NCBI RefSeq assembly: GCF_041381155.1
Contig: NC_091134.1
Coordinates: 2,476,001-2,540,000 of the forward strand
Source: Argopecten irradians
Lineage: Eukaryota > Mollusca > Bivalvia > Pectinida > Pectinidae
Length of the DNA: 64,000 bases
Reading direction: 5' to 3'
Below the pieces are notes generated by a model, which was not told the DNA's origin, ran no database searches, and was given only the letters and a program-made list of their open reading frames with translations. Below, piece by piece: positions 11,412 through 24,615 of the stretch. Each line of letters begins with the position of its first letter. The first letter of the stretch is position 1. A program made the position numbers and the translations under genes.

Positions 11412-13994
11412 TCAAGTAGCGTACATCTTGGCACAGATGTATACGACTACTGGGAATATCATGGAGAACTTCATGGGTACGTCTTTACCAGCTCCATTTT
11501 TAGAATCACTAGTGGAATTCGTTGAGCCGGCATCAGTCGTTCCAGGCGGCTGTGTGGTTACTTGCGTTACTGTTGTCGTTGGTGGTTCTGTACTTGAACT
11601 AATGCCGTCCGCATCTAAAAAACAATAACTTTTGTTAATCAAGACAATATACACTAGTAGTTATGTTAATTTGATAAAACACAAATATGCGAACTCCCTC
11701 ACATTTGATGATCTCTATACTTACTTAACATATGTGGTTCAGTTCGAATAGATTTAAAGTCTCATCATTTTAAATGACATTTTGTCAGTGTATGACAATT
11801 ATATTTTTGTCGAGCCAAACGAGATGAAATAACTAATAACACAAAACAAAAACAATTAAATATGCTGTAACTTATTTCGTACATTATTCAACAACTAGTA
11901 CATGTATTCCGTCTTTGCATATCACAGAGTTAGGTCCCTTGCGGGTAGGTATCGATTGTTACGTCACTATTTTGAGAGCACAATTCACGTCGTTTTCTCT
12001 GATACGTATGACGTTATGCTCGCAAACACATGACGTCACAATCAATGCCTACCCACAAGGGCAGATAACTCTGTAATATGCAAATACGGAATATGCATAT
12101 GTATATTAATACGAATGGCAATCGACAGCAGTTGTCATGCGAGTTCGTTTACGAGATCTGAATGAGATACTTATTAATCAAGAGTTCACCTGCATGGTTT
12201 TGTTTATGCGGTATTTTCACTAGTCAAATTTTCACTCATTTTGTGTTTCTTAAAGGGACAATTCAGTCTAAGAGAACATTAAAATTTGTACATATATCGA
12301 AACAAAACCAGTTCTAATTGAAATTAGATCAGTCGGTTTTACTGTGATATGTTTGAAAAGCCCATGGTCGTGACATGCGTGTAGATGTTAAAACTCGCTC
12401 GCTGTCCGCAATTACACATTGTGGTCGAACTTCTTGTATGCCGAACCCTGTCCCTTGCTCGTAGAGTAATGCAACTTTAGTCTAGAACTGCTCAAATCGC
12501 TCTAACAGTAGTATGTTTACCTTATTAGGTGAATTGTCTTGCCTTAAAAATCATTTTATCACCTTCTCAGTGCTTATGTACTTTATTTGTTTAAAGATGC
12601 TCCACCGCCGACAAATGGTATTTTTTCACTATCAAAAACAGGAGCAGACGATTTAGTAATGTTCATCAGTTACAAAAGTTACTTACTTTACACCATTACC
12701 ACCATTGAAAAGTTTGAGCTTCTAATTTTACTTCAAGTTAAAAATATAAAAAATAATTAATTGCATCCCGAAAAAATTCCGTGCCGTTATATCCTATATG
12801 GAATGAAGTACGGATTTCTCATGCACCAAAGGCAAAATAAATTATTTTATATCATTTTTTTGTGTTAATTAGACATATATGTACACAATTAAACACCAAT
12901 TATTGTTAAAATAATTAATATCATTTATGCTCTGTCGGCGGTAGAGCATCTTTAACGTGCGTGACTTTGGCTCGGGTATAGGTACATCGTCCATATTGTA
13001 CCTGTTTAAGTTATGTAAAAGAATTAGCCTGAGTGAATTGTCCCTTTAAAGAGTATTGATCAAACACGATCACAATTTAATTATTTTCCATTTATTCCCT
13101 CATTGTCCGAGACAAAAAAAATAAACAATAAGTAACAGCATATCAGGTTTATAAAATAAGCATACGTTGGAGTACGAGCGAATGACGAAGGGAAACAGTC
13201 ATGACTAAAATCAACTTTTGGTCGTAAAACTGTGAAGTGACAGAAATATGGTGCTCAAAAAATACTTCTATTTTAAGCCATGTCGATTATTTTATTGCAC
13301 ATTTATTTAAACAGCGTGCACGATGTGATGTTCACATGTTCCAGTATTAATCCTCAAATGAAATAGGTTTCAATTATTGACCTTTCTAGATGTTGTTAGA
13401 GATAGAGTTGTACTTGCTGACCTCCTCGTGAAAGGCGACTAAATTTAGAGTAATATAGAAGTTATAGGGACAATACTATAACCAACCAATTATGCTATAC
13501 TAACCCAAAGTATAATTGCTATCTAAATTACTATTCGTTTGGTGTAATTCCGACAAAATAAATGTGTTTGTTGAATAATACACAAACAAAAACGATACAA
13601 AAACACATTTTCTAGTTTGTTTATAGTCAGTAAGAATAGAATGAATAACGAGATTTTATTGATTTATTTATTTTTGCGGAATTTCTTACAAGATGATGCC
13701 CGCGTGTAAATGTTTAGCAAGATCATATATATTAACATATACTTTCCACACGTGTGTTAGCTAACATTCTCTTAAAATTAGCGTTGAGCCTTTAAACTTC
13801 ATTAGTGTAAATACTGCATTCTAAAGGAAATCATCGGTATCTATAAACTTAAACATACGTCAATTGTATACTTATAGTGTAGATATGTCTTTGTTCTTGA
13901 AAATAAAATAAAAAATATTAATCAAACAAGGACACTTACCATAAAATGTGAGGAGCAGGACTACGAGTGAAATGCAGTAGAAGGGAAGATACAT
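11412..13994 (-). CDS. Gene A: small secreted Thr-rich protein, GPI-anchor-like tail (2 coding exons)
   Basis: Coding exon 1 is 13994-13940 (55 nt). Its ATG follows the acceptor TTTTTAATACAG directly and it ends at donor G|GTAAGTGTCC in phase 1. Coding exon 2 is 11614-11412, entered after TTGTTTTTTAG. The joined frame gives 85 residues. A hydrophobic leader MYLPFYCISLVVLLLTFY comes first, then a short ectodomain rich in Thr/Ser (STEPPTTTVTQVTTQPPGTT, two NxS/T sites). The C-terminus is hydrophobic (MKFSMIFPVVVYICAKMYAT) after a small polar stretch (KNGAGKD), as in GPI-anchor signals. A poly(A) signal (AATAAA on this strand) lies near 11050. The leader exon upstream of 14010 is not fixed; GTAGGT donors near 15512 and 21557 are candidates. 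Genes B and C repeat the exon plan. The function of this extracellular mucin-like peptide is unknown. Confidence 0.6.
11906..12092. mobile_element. MITE with ~60-bp inverted repeats
   Basis: ATTCCGTCTTTGCATAT and CAGAGTTA at the left pair with matching sequence at the right end (ATATGCAAATACGGAAT). The inner arms GGGTAGGTATCGATTGTTAC pair with TGATTGTGACG...GGGTAGGC. It lies inside the large intron of gene A. No coding capacity. Confidence 0.8.
12595..12951. mobile_element. MITE, TTAA-flanked, family member 1
   Basis: Terminal repeats AGATGCTCCACCGCCGACA and TGTCGGCGGTAGAGCATCT (one mismatch) are bounded by TTAA at 12591-12594 and 12952-12955. Internal sequence AGCTTCTAATTTTACTTCAA and CACCAAAGGCAAAATAAATT recurs in reverse orientation at 39.3-39.6 kb and 50.0-50.4 kb. 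The element is non-coding. TTAA duplication is the piggyBac habit, but the ends do not start with the usual CCY. Confidence 0.8.
12956..13935. other. Intron sequence of gene A
   Basis: AT-rich intron with no further exon or element that I can support. Confidence 0.4.
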
Positions 13995-14183
13995 CTGTAT
14001 TAAAAACAGGAAGTTATTATTTCCTTTGTATGAAATTACAAACATAAAATGTATTAAATAACAGTTCGTCACTATATCGACGCATTTAAAAAACAGGAAG
14101 ATTCAATTATTATTTCCTCCTGTATGTAATTACAAATACTAAAGATAATGTTTTAAATATCAACTGACGCAATAGAAAATTGC

Positions 14184-14520
14184 GATTGGGACCTAGGACT
14201 ATTGAATTACTGTGTAATTAGGACCTAGGACTATTGAATTGCTGTGTAATTGGGACCTAGGACTATTGAATTACTGTGTAATTGGGACCTAGGACTATTG
14301 AATTACTGTGTAATTGGGACCTAGGACTATTGAATTACTGTGTAATTGGGACTTAGGACTATTGAATTACTGTGTAATTGGGACTTAGGACTATTGAATT
14401 ATTGTGTGATTGGGACCTAGGACTATTGAATTACTGATGATAGTTAACATGATTATTGGGACCTAAGACTATTGAATTACTGATGATAGTTAACATGATT
14501 ATTGGGACCTAGGACTATTT
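14184..14520. repeat. 32-bp tandem array
   Basis: Units of 32 bp (GGGACCTAGGACTATTGAAT plus TACTGTGTAATT) run for about eight copies. The last two or three units instead carry a longer linker containing TGATGATAGTTAACATGATT. The copies are close to identical, suggesting recent expansion. Confidence 0.9.
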
Positions 14521-14870
14521 AACTTCTGATTATACTGATGAAGATTAATATTATTCGTAACACGACTGGATTTAAATTATTGTATTTCATAATTACTACA
14601 TTGACAACATCAACCAATAGATTAATTACCCATCAAGAAAAAGTTATTTCATAACGAATACAAATTATTGCCATATTTAACAGAATTCAGGCTAAAATGT
14701 TTTTATTGATAGGCCACAAGTCATCGTAGTAAAATCATGTTCTTATAATCAATGTTAGAATCTTCTATACAATTGGTGAAACTTTTAATTTCGTCTTTTC
14801 TGACAAGGTCTGAATATTTCTAACCCTGTTTGAAATAATCGATTTCAAGGAAACAACAAAAGAAAAGGAT

Positions 14871-14926
14871 AAGAGAGAGATATGGAGTGAGAGAGAAAGA
14901 GAGAGAGAGAGAGATAGAGAGAGAGA
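14871..14926. repeat. GA microsatellite
   Basis: An interrupted (GA)n run of about 55 bases. Confidence 0.85.
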
Positions 14927-14929
14927 TTT

Positions 14930-16250
14930 ATAAAGTTCAGGTAATACATTCATGGTCTGATTTATGCACGCTATAAATGATTAGGTGTTGATTCTGTGAA
15001 TAATATTAAGTAAATATTGGAAAGTTTAATTAATATTGAATTAAAAAAGTTAATTATACGAATTTCAAAGTATACTACATTGCCATATTATTTGTTTTTT
15101 AGCTAATAGCTTGAAATTTTCTACTTTCTGAGAGGACTGGGTTACGTTTAAAAATGTTTCGTTAAGAAAACCGTAACTAGCTAGAAGTTTAAATCCGTAC
15201 ATAACTAATTTGTAATTCATTTAAAAAACAAAAGGTGTGATAAACAGTGGCGTTCTGGCAATGGCATACAGGAACGGGACGTCAAGGTCTAGTTTACAAT
15301 ATTTTCAAAATTTTTTGCACATAAATATGTAATATGATGGATAAAAGATTAAAAAAACATGTATTGCATTAAATGTATTTCATATGAAAATATAAAATAA
15401 AAAATGAACTTAAATATAAGATATGAAAATAAAATTTATAAAGATAGAGTATCACTTGAAAGTTGCCTTCTATTGACGTTACCAGACTTGTAATAGACAC
15501 ATGTACCTACCGTGCTATGATGTTGATACCCCTGCTGAATGGTTAGGACGGCTTAGGGTGTTGTCACAACGGACGTTTTTATATCGTATGTCTCCGGTCA
15601 ATATTTTTTCATGTCACGTGATAGACTATCAAACATTGTATCGTTATTACGTCACCTTCCTTCTTTATATTTCAAATGTCAATCAAAATTGTAAAGCATA
15701 AGGATGGAATTAAACTAAGGCAGACAAGGCACACGAGCTGATTTGTTCTTTCCTTGTTCTGTTTTACTATTGGTTAGTACTATAAATACCACTGAATGAA
15801 AAAAAAAAGTAAACAAAACACAATTTTGTTATTTCTGCAGTTAAATAGCCATCAAAGTGGTATTACCACGATACCAGGATAGACAGGTGTCGTTTAGTAT
15901 TATAAGGCCTTTCTAATAAGAGAAAATTAAAACCCAGTTTTCAGTTTCCTCATTTCAGAGAAGTCGAATGTCAAGTTCGCGTTTTATATTACACCTTTCC
16001 CTTTATGTCTATATTAAGTATGGAGTAAATCAACAAGGAAGGCACGGAGATATCCTTCCTTATTAATGATAAAACATTATCTTAACAGATACATTAATAA
16101 AACGAAAATATCTTAAAATTCACACATCCAATTTTGTTCCGGAATCTCTAACCCATTCTGGGGAAGACTATGGGAATATCATCTCTATGTATTATTAGTA
16201 AACTGCACTTTGTGGGTGCTGTTTAAAGTTTCTTTATGTCTTATTAAAAT
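14930..16250. other. Intergenic, no recognised gene
   Basis: AT-rich. A 66-codon frame at 15501 has no recognisable domain. CTATAAATAC near 15780 is TATA-like but no gene follows. Confidence 0.35.
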
Positions 16251-16279
16251 TCCTTGATGTTTTCGCAAAAAAATAAATG

Positions 16280-19200
16280 TTATACAATCGCAAAAACCGT
16301 CATCATTTCTATTAAAGTGAATACGACAAAAGCCGTCATCATTTCATATAGAAAAAAAATCAGACAAAACCGACGTCATTTCTATATAAAAGTTAATCAG
16401 ACAAAAAACTGTCATCATTTCTATATAAAAGATAATCAGACAAAACCGACGTCATTTCTATATAAAAGTTTATCAGACAAAACCGACGTCATTTCTATAT
16501 AAAAAGTTAATCAGACAAAACCGTCATCATTTCTATATAAAAGTTAATCAGACAAAACTGTCATATCATTTATCATTTCTATATAAAAGTTAATCAGACA
16601 AAACCGTCATCATTTCTATATAAAAGTTAATCAGACAAAACCGTCATCATTTCTATATAAAAAGTTAATCACGACAAAACCGTCATCATATTTAATATAT
16701 ATAAAAGTTAATCACACAAAACGTCATCATTTCTATATAAAAGTTAATCAGACAAAACTGTCATCATTTCTATATAAAAGTTAATCACACAAAACTGTCA
16801 TCATTTCTATATAAAAGTTAATCAGACAAAACTGTCATCATTTCTATATAAAAGTTAATCAGACAAAACTGTCATCATTTCTATATTAAAGTTAATCACA
16901 CAAAACTGTCATCATTTCTATATAAAAGTTAATCAGACAAAACCGTCATCATTTCTATATAAAAGTTAATCAGACAAAACCGTCATCATTTCTATATAAA
17001 AGTTAATCACACAAAACCGTCATCATTTCTATATAAAAGTTAATCAGACAAAACCGTCATCATTTCTATATAAAAGTTAATCAGACAAAACCGTCATCAT
17101 TTCTATATAAAAGTTAATCAGACAAAACTGTCATCATTTCTATATAAAAGTTAATCAGACAAAACCGTCATCATTTCTATATAAAAGTTAATCAGACAAA
17201 ACCGTCATCATTTCTATATAAAAGTTAATCAGACAAAACTGTCATCATTTCTATATAAAAGTTAATCAGACAAAACCGTCATCATTTCTATATAAAAGTT
17301 AATCAGACAAAACCGTGTCATCATTTCTATATAAAAGTTAATCACACAAAACTGTCATCATTTCTATATAAAAGTTAATCAGACAAAACCGTCATCATTT
17401 CTATATAAAAGTTAATCACACAAAACCGTCATCATTTCTATATAAAAGTTAATCAGACAAAACCGTCATCATTTCTATATTAAAAAGTTAATCAGACAAA
17501 ACTGTCATCATTTCTATATAAAAAGTTAATCAGACAAAAAAATTTCTTATAAAAGTTAATCACACACTGTCATCATTTCTATATAAAAGTTAATCACACA
17601 AAACTGTCATCATTTATCTATAAAAAGTTAATCAGACAAAACTGTCATCATTTCTATATAAAAGTTAATCAGACAAAACTGTCATATAAAAGTTTTCTCA
17701 TATATAAAAGTTAATCAGACAAAAACTGTCATCATTTCTATATAAAAGTTTAATCAGACAAAACTGTCATTATTTCTATATAAAAGTTAATCAGACAAAA
17801 CTGTCATCATTTCTATATAAAAGTTAATCACACAAAACTGACATCATTTCTATATAAAAGTTAATCAGACAAAACTGTCATTTCTATATAAAAGTTAATT
17901 CATTTCTATATAAAAGTTAATCAGCACAAAACATAAAAGTTAACATCATTTCTATATAAAAGTTATCAACGCAAACGTCATATATATAAAAGTATAAATC
18001 ACCACAAAACCGTCATCATTTCTATATAAAAGTTAATCACACAAAACCGTCATCATTTCTATATAAAAGTTAATCAGACAAAACCGTCATCATTTCTATA
18101 TAAAAGTTAATCAGACAAAACTGTCATCATTTCTATATAAAAGTTAATCACACAAAACGCGTCATCATTTCTATATAAAAGTTAATCAACAAAACTGTCA
18201 TCATTTCTATATAAAAGTTAATCAACAAAACGTCATCATTTCTATATATAAAAGTTAATCACACAAAACCGTCATCATTTCTATATAAAAAGTTAATCAC
18301 ACAAAACTGTCATCATTTCTATATAAAAGTTAATCACACAAAACCGTCATCATTTCTATATAAAAGTTAATCAGACAAAACCGTCATCATTTCTATATAA
18401 AAGTTAATCAGACAAAACCGTCATCATTTCTATATAAAAGTTAATCACACAAAACTGTCATCATTTCTATATAAAAGTTAATCAGACAAAACCGTCATCA
18501 TTTCTATATAAAAGTTAATCAGACAAAACCGTCATCATTTCTATATAAAAGTTAATCAGACAAAACCGTCATCATTTCTATATAAAAGTTAATCACACAA
18601 AACCGTCATCATTTCTATATAAAAGTTAATCAGACAAAACCGTCATCATTTCTATATAAAAGTTAATCAGACAAAACCGTCATCATTTTCTATATAAAAG
18701 TTAATCACACAAAACCGTCATCATTTCTATATAAAAGTTAATCAGACAAAACTGTCATCATTTCTATATAAAAGTTAATCACACAAAACCGTCATCATTT
18801 CTATATAAAAGTTAATCAGACAAAACCGTCATCATTTTCTATATAAAAGTTAATCAGACAAAACTGTCATCATTTCTATATAAAAGTTAATCACACAAAA
18901 CTGTCATCATTTCTATATAAAAGTTAATCAGACAAAACCTGTCATCATTTTCTATATAAAAGTTAATCAGACACAAAACTGTCATCATTTCTATATATAA
19001 AAGTTAATCAGACAAAACCTGTCATCATTTCTATATAAAAAGTTAATCAGACAAAACCGTCATCATTTCTATATAAAAGTTAATCAGACAAAACCGTCAT
19101 CATTTCTATATAAAAGTTAATCAGACAAAACCGTCATCATTTCTATATAAAAGTTAATCAGACAAAACTGTCATCATTTCTATATAAAAGTTAATCAGAC

Positions 19201-19720
19201 AAAACTGTCATCATTTCTATATAAAAGTTAATCAGACAAAACCCTGTCATCATTTCTATATAAAAGTTAATCAGACAAAACTGTCATCATTTCTATATAA
19301 AAGTTAATCAGACAAAACTGTCATCATTTCTATATAAAAGTTAATCAGACAAAACCGTCATCATTTCTATATAAAAGTTAATCAGACAAAACCGTCATCA
19401 TTTCTATATAAAAGTTTAATCAGACAAAACCTTCATCATTTCTATATAAAAGTTTAATCAGACAAAACCGTCATCATATAAATTTTCTATATAAAACCCT
19501 CATTTATTAAAAGTTTCAGACAAAACCTTCATCACTATAAAAACGTCATCGTTTTATTATAAAAGTTAATCACACAAAACCGTCATTCATTTCTATAATA
19601 AAATGTTAATCTATAAAAGTTAACGACAAAACCGTCATCATTTCTATATAAAAATTAACCAAACAAAACGGTCATTATTTCTTGATATAAAAATTAATCC
19701 GAAAAAACATTTATTACTTT
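16280..19720. repeat. 3.4-kb satellite array of 37-bp units
   Basis: About ninety units of 37 bp, TCATCATTTCTATATAAAAG followed by TTAATCAGACAAAACCG. Most units differ only at two binary sites, CAGAC or CACAC and CCG or CTG. One degenerate block (about 17530-18010) and a decaying right edge (19430-19720) contain scrambled or truncated units, while the flanking stretches are nearly uniform. There are no unique spacers, so it is not CRISPR-like, and no coding potential. Confidence 0.95.
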
Positions 19721-19864
19721 AGATATAAAAGCGCTTCATCCTAAGTAATATAATAACTGTAACTATAAAAAGAGAAGCAAACTGTTCAATACATGATATA
19801 AAATATACAGCACCTCTTCTCTTTGAAGCGTAATGTGAATAAAATTTGTATTTATTTATATTAA

Positions 19865-20250
19865 TGTTTTATAAATTGTCAGAATAGACGGCCTCCCGTG
19901 TAGACGGCGGTTTATATCTCTATGTGAAATAAATGTTATGTCTTCTTGTGATAGAGAAACGCACGCCCGTTTTATAATGATCTCTCACAGAAAACATGCC
20001 GCCGAGAACACCAAACCAGCACACATCACTCGGTCATATTAGACTGACAAACTTACAAACCAGTCGTTCCACTCTCCATTATGCTGAGCGTTAAGCTGGA
20101 ACAAAAACTTGTGTCTCAACCAGGGGACATATGCTCAACTGAAGGCCAAGGGAGACGTAGTGTCAAGGAAATAGGAAGGAGAAAGTCATTTAGGAAGAAG
20201 AGAAAAATCCAAATTCTAAATTTAGTCGCCTTTTACGATCATTGAGTAGA
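19865..20250 (-). mobile_element. Dispersed ~530 bp family, diverged copy
   Basis: Contains GACGGCCTCCCGTGTAGACG, CCAGTCGTTCCACTC and TTTAGTCGCCTTTTACGATC in the family order, with internal deletions. It directly abuts the end of the 37-bp satellite. Confidence 0.75.
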
Positions 20251-23200
20251 TATGCAGGGTTTTCTTCCTTGACGCATTCATTGTTTTGTAGGATCTTGAA
20301 ATCTAAAAACAGTCAGGTGCGAGACCCCGACTTTTTCTATAGTAATACTATCGAAACAGTATATATCGTAAATAAACTAAATCATCAGGAAAAACATGAG
20401 AACATGGTCTCCATGTTTATTATTTGATGCCGTTGTATGGGAAACCGTAGGTATTTTTACTACACCTGATAACAAGACGTTTTATTACCCAACAGCTAAT
20501 ACATTTAAGTGATATGTGTGGCATTAGTCATATATTGTATGATAGACGTATTTCTTCGCATTCACACCCAATAAACATTCAGCCAGGACTGATAATCTAT
20601 TGATAATAAATTACAATCAATCTAGCCTCGACTTGTTTAAAAGCTTTGCCCAATATCTCGTATATATTTTCTGTGTTCCTCTTATTGAACTTTTAGACAT
20701 GTATGAACCCTAGGATTGCTCTACCCCAATACAGCAGAGAAAACAGAACTATGTGTGTCATTTCTTAGAAATCAGTATATAGATTTTCTTTACCAGTTCC
20801 TACATATCACAAGCAAAGACGATTCAGCAAATTGCATCTCAATATGATCGACAACATGTTTTCTTCCTTCTTCTGACTTTCCGCTCCTTAGTATAAAGGG
20901 AGTTGTTTGCCTGTTGTCAATTTTATGTGACCAGGTCGGACATGTTGTCCGGTGTCTCCGGCAGTATACGTAATTCAGATATCACTATAAAATGTTAATA
21001 AGAGGTTCCACTATTGCAAAGATACACAACAGAAACATACCGCAGCCTCCCAAAATATAGTCATTTACACAAACGCATTGATATACAGGTCGTATTTAAA
21101 TAACTTTGGCGGTTTAGACGATTCAACCAACCAACAAAAGTATCAACATTCAGTGACGCAAAGGATATAAGTAAAATTTTCCACTCATGTTTGGTAGATG
21201 TTCTTAGTAAATTATCTCTACGTACATGGCTTTAAGATTATAACAGAAAACAGTTAGTTTAGAACATGTCATTTATCGTGATATACTAAAATATTTTCAG
21301 TTCGTGGGTAATTTCATCGGAATCATCATATAACTGTAAATGTTAAAATTTGATGTGAACAAGACTGATAGACATATAGCCCACCTCTAGAGTACCTACG
21401 CATTGAAGTGTTGTCCCTAATGATTGGTCATGAAACAGATGTACAATCGATTTAGATGGTAGACGAAAGAGTAATAAATCGTGTTTGTACGTCTGCTTTA
21501 TTGCCGCCTGGGAACAGCTTATCGTGTCGTCCCATATCATGGTTTTGTTTACCTACCGATACCAACGAAACAGTCGTTAGGATACAAATCAGACTGTAGA
21601 ATAAAGTTTGGAAACATGACGTAAATAAGGTATTTTCGGATCACAGGAACGGGTAATGCAGCTTTATTTGTTTGTGTTAAAACAAAAAATAAAATTACTC
21701 AAGTCCATGTTTGTCCGCAAGGTCCGTTCTTTAAAAAGAAACTAAGAAGAAATGTATCTTAATGAATCAGCAAATTTGCTTTTGAATTAAAAATAAATAA
21801 CGAGGATGGCCGTCCAAAATCACTTTTAAAGTGTTTGGTGCAAATGCATCAATCAACTTATAATACTATTGGAACAGTGCTTGTTCAATGAATGAATTTA
21901 TCCTGCGACTACAGCGCCACCTTTTATAAGTTTTCCGCCAGAAACCTATTTGTATCATATAAAGGCTTAGAAACGCCAAAGAGAAATTATTTTTGTGTCT
22001 TAACAAAGCATTTGGTATTATCTTTTGAACAGTATCAAATAATAATTCATACCTGCCATATGATCATATACCATTTACTGACAAAAATATCGTGTGAATG
22101 AATTACTTGATATGCTGACTTTTGAGCACTTTTTTACGTTCACGCCCTTTATTTATCACCCGATATCAAAGAACTGAACAGAATGATAAAATGTTACTAA
22201 AAAAAGCTTTCTCTTTACTCTATCACGAATAAAAAGCTGCCTTAGCGACGTCAAACTTGATTTTAAAGTATCCTTTTTAAGTTGGTGTACGAAAGGTAGG
22301 TTAATCTGAACAACATATTTACCTTTGATCTACATCTAACAAAAAATTGTTTTTGCATATATATCATCCCGTCTTCTTTTAAAAGACAGTGCAGTTGTTG
22401 AATTGAACTAGTCTCTTTCTAAAAATATTTAAGACATTTCTTTATTTCATTATGATATTTCTTGTTAATGTTACTCAATTAATGATATAATATTCAATAT
22501 AAAACGAATCGACGAAATAAATCCTGTTATATACATCCTGCACGCAAATTTCATTTATCGATATCTTCGTCTATTTTCTATTTATTGTTTAAATTCTTCT
22601 TTCTTTCTTTATATATTTACATGTTTTTCTTTTAATTTTGATACTGAAAATACATAAATTTAAATTTTATAAAAAAACATCTCTGTATAAGTTAATGTGT
22701 TAATAGGCAATACAATATTTTGAAATGAATAGAAAACTTATCTATGAAACACTAAACTAGTTGTTAGAACACACTTACTTTAAATTGAATATAAATGTTG
22801 AAAAATAATAGAAAAAAAAAACAGAAAACAAAACAAACTTTATGCACCTACGTCACGTGTGTATTCAGTATCCTAAATTACAGTTTACCCGGGATTTATT
22901 CTTTATACACCGTAACTACAAACACAGCTTGGTGATTTGTTGTACACGTACGTGGTATGTCAGAGCCTCAGCGAAGCTATATTTATTTACAAAACGTTTC
23001 GAGATTGTCCTCTCAAACGCAAATTCGATATTTTATGGAGATTGATAGTAGTACTGGATGTGATCGCTGACAGAATCAAGGACCAGGTGGAAACCCAATG
23101 TTTGCCATAGAACAGACGATTAGTTTTACAAAAAACTATATTTTATTGCTATATGTACATTGCATTTTATTTCCTTTCAACATATCAAGCATCCGAAATC

Positions 23201-23680
23201 TGAGGTGCAATAATTCATTGTCAACGAAACATATTGGAACTGTATTTTATTTTTACACGTTTTGGAAATCCAATATAATGAAATGAAAATACAGTTATTG
23301 TTTTATATTTCTAAAACATTAATGTCATGGTTTCAAAACTCACTTCAAGGATACAAATAAACTTTCGTGAGATGACATATCATCGACATACATATTCAAA
23401 GGTCAGCAGAAACTCACTTACATAATTTCCTTAACCAAAAAGCATGACTAATTTATCTTAAACTCTTTACTGTAAGGAAAATTTGAGGCCGCTAAGTTTA
23501 CGAACTGTCTGACATCGGGACATGTAATTTTTAAAAAAGACAATTTAAGTTTAGAATTATTGATGAAACTTAGCCATGCTCCGGAAGAAGAGGCGTGTAA
23601 CTGCTTCATCAATCGTCTCAACGTACATGTCAAAGTTTTAATATATATATATATAATAAATTTCATTTTTCAACATCAAA
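20251..23680. other. Long gene-poor stretch with one repeat copy
   Basis: A plus-sense partial copy of the dispersed family lies at about 20885-21090 (TAGTATAAAGGGAGTTGTTT, then AACATACCGCAGCCTCCCAA). The rest is AT-rich with short frames on both strands (for example 21343-21540 minus and 22842-23045 plus). None has a domain, signal peptide or convincing splice sites. 23448-23666 (minus) has 72 codons and no recognised motif. Confidence 0.4.
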
Positions 23681-23689
23681 ACCCAAGTG

Positions 23690-24225
23690 CTCGGGAAGCT
23701 GATTCTTGACGATTTTCATGTCACGGCCGTACCGGGGATCGAACCCGGGCAGGTGATCCTTGTCGAATTTCACGTCCGTAACCGGGATCTGCTCGGGAAG
23801 CTGATTCTTGACGATTTCACGTCCGTAACGGGGATCGCACCCGGGCAGGTGATCCTTGACGATTTCACGTCCGTAACGGGGATCGCACCCGGGCAGGTGA
23901 TCCTTGACGATTTCACGTCCGCACTGGGGATCGACCCGGGCAGGTGATCCTTGACGATTTCACGTCCGTAACGGGGATCGAACCCGGGCAGGTGATCCTT
24001 GACCATTTCACGTCCGTACTGGGGATCGAACCCGGGCAGGTGATCCTTGACCATTTCACGTCCGTAGCGGGGATCAAACCCGGGCAGGTGATCCTTGACC
24101 ATTTCACGTCCGTAACGGGGATCGGACCCGGGCAGGTGATCCTTCACCATTTTACGTCCGTACTGGGGATCGAACCCAGGCAGGTGATCCTTGACCAGTT
24201 CACGTCCGTACCGGGGATCAAAGTC
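23690..24225. repeat. 48-bp tandem array containing a tRNA T-arm sequence
   Basis: About eleven 48-bp units. On the minus strand each contains a version of CCCGGGTTCGATCCCC. At 23732-23748 the 17-mer CCGGGTTCGATCCCCGG is a perfect five-pair stem with a TTCGATC loop, which is the geometry of a tRNA T-arm, and it includes the Pol III B-box GGTTCGATCC. Four units keep that B-box exactly (near 23736, 23976, 24025 and 24167); the others vary at one or two loop bases. Because 48 is divisible by three, frames stay open on both strands; I do not read these as proteins. Confidence 0.9.
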
Positions 24226-24615
24226 TGACTGGCCTGATGAAAGGTGAGTGGCTTAAATACTACATCACTATATCACCCAAGGGTTTCGAAACCAGTTTTA
24301 GATGGAAGATACTCATTACGGTGAAGATGTGGAGAGGAACACAATTAACTTATAAACCTTCAAATAGTTTGTTAGAGTACCTACAGTACCATTCTCTATG
24401 TTTCAGGGGTTACTGTCACTGCCGTTATATCCACCCCTTGAAGATTTCATGGCAAAATTGAAGGCAGTTGTGTATGATATGAGGTTGCAGTTTGGTTCTT
24501 TTATGTACATTTGCATATCAAAATAAAAAGGTTGAGGGAAAAGTTGACATTGTACTGGATTTAGAATTGGACTTTACTGTGACATTTCCCATTGGAAGTT
24601 TAACGAAGTTTTAAC

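Noticed and set aside
16280-19720. CRISPR array
   Set aside because: The units are contiguous with no unique spacers, no leader and no cas genes, in a eukaryotic context. It is a satellite.
23732-23748. A tRNA gene
   Set aside because: Only the T-arm is present. No acceptor, D-arm or anticodon arm can be folded at the correct spacing on either side.
23687-24228. Repeat proteins on both strands over the 48-bp array
   Set aside because: Three different frames are open at once, which is expected from a 48-bp unit without stops. The conserved feature is the T-arm sequence, not a peptide.
24380-24530. Possible plus-strand exon (SLPLYPPLEDFMAKLKAV) after TATGTTTCAG
   Set aside because: The peptide looks coding-like and the acceptor is fair, but no donor, neighbour exon or recognised domain supports it.
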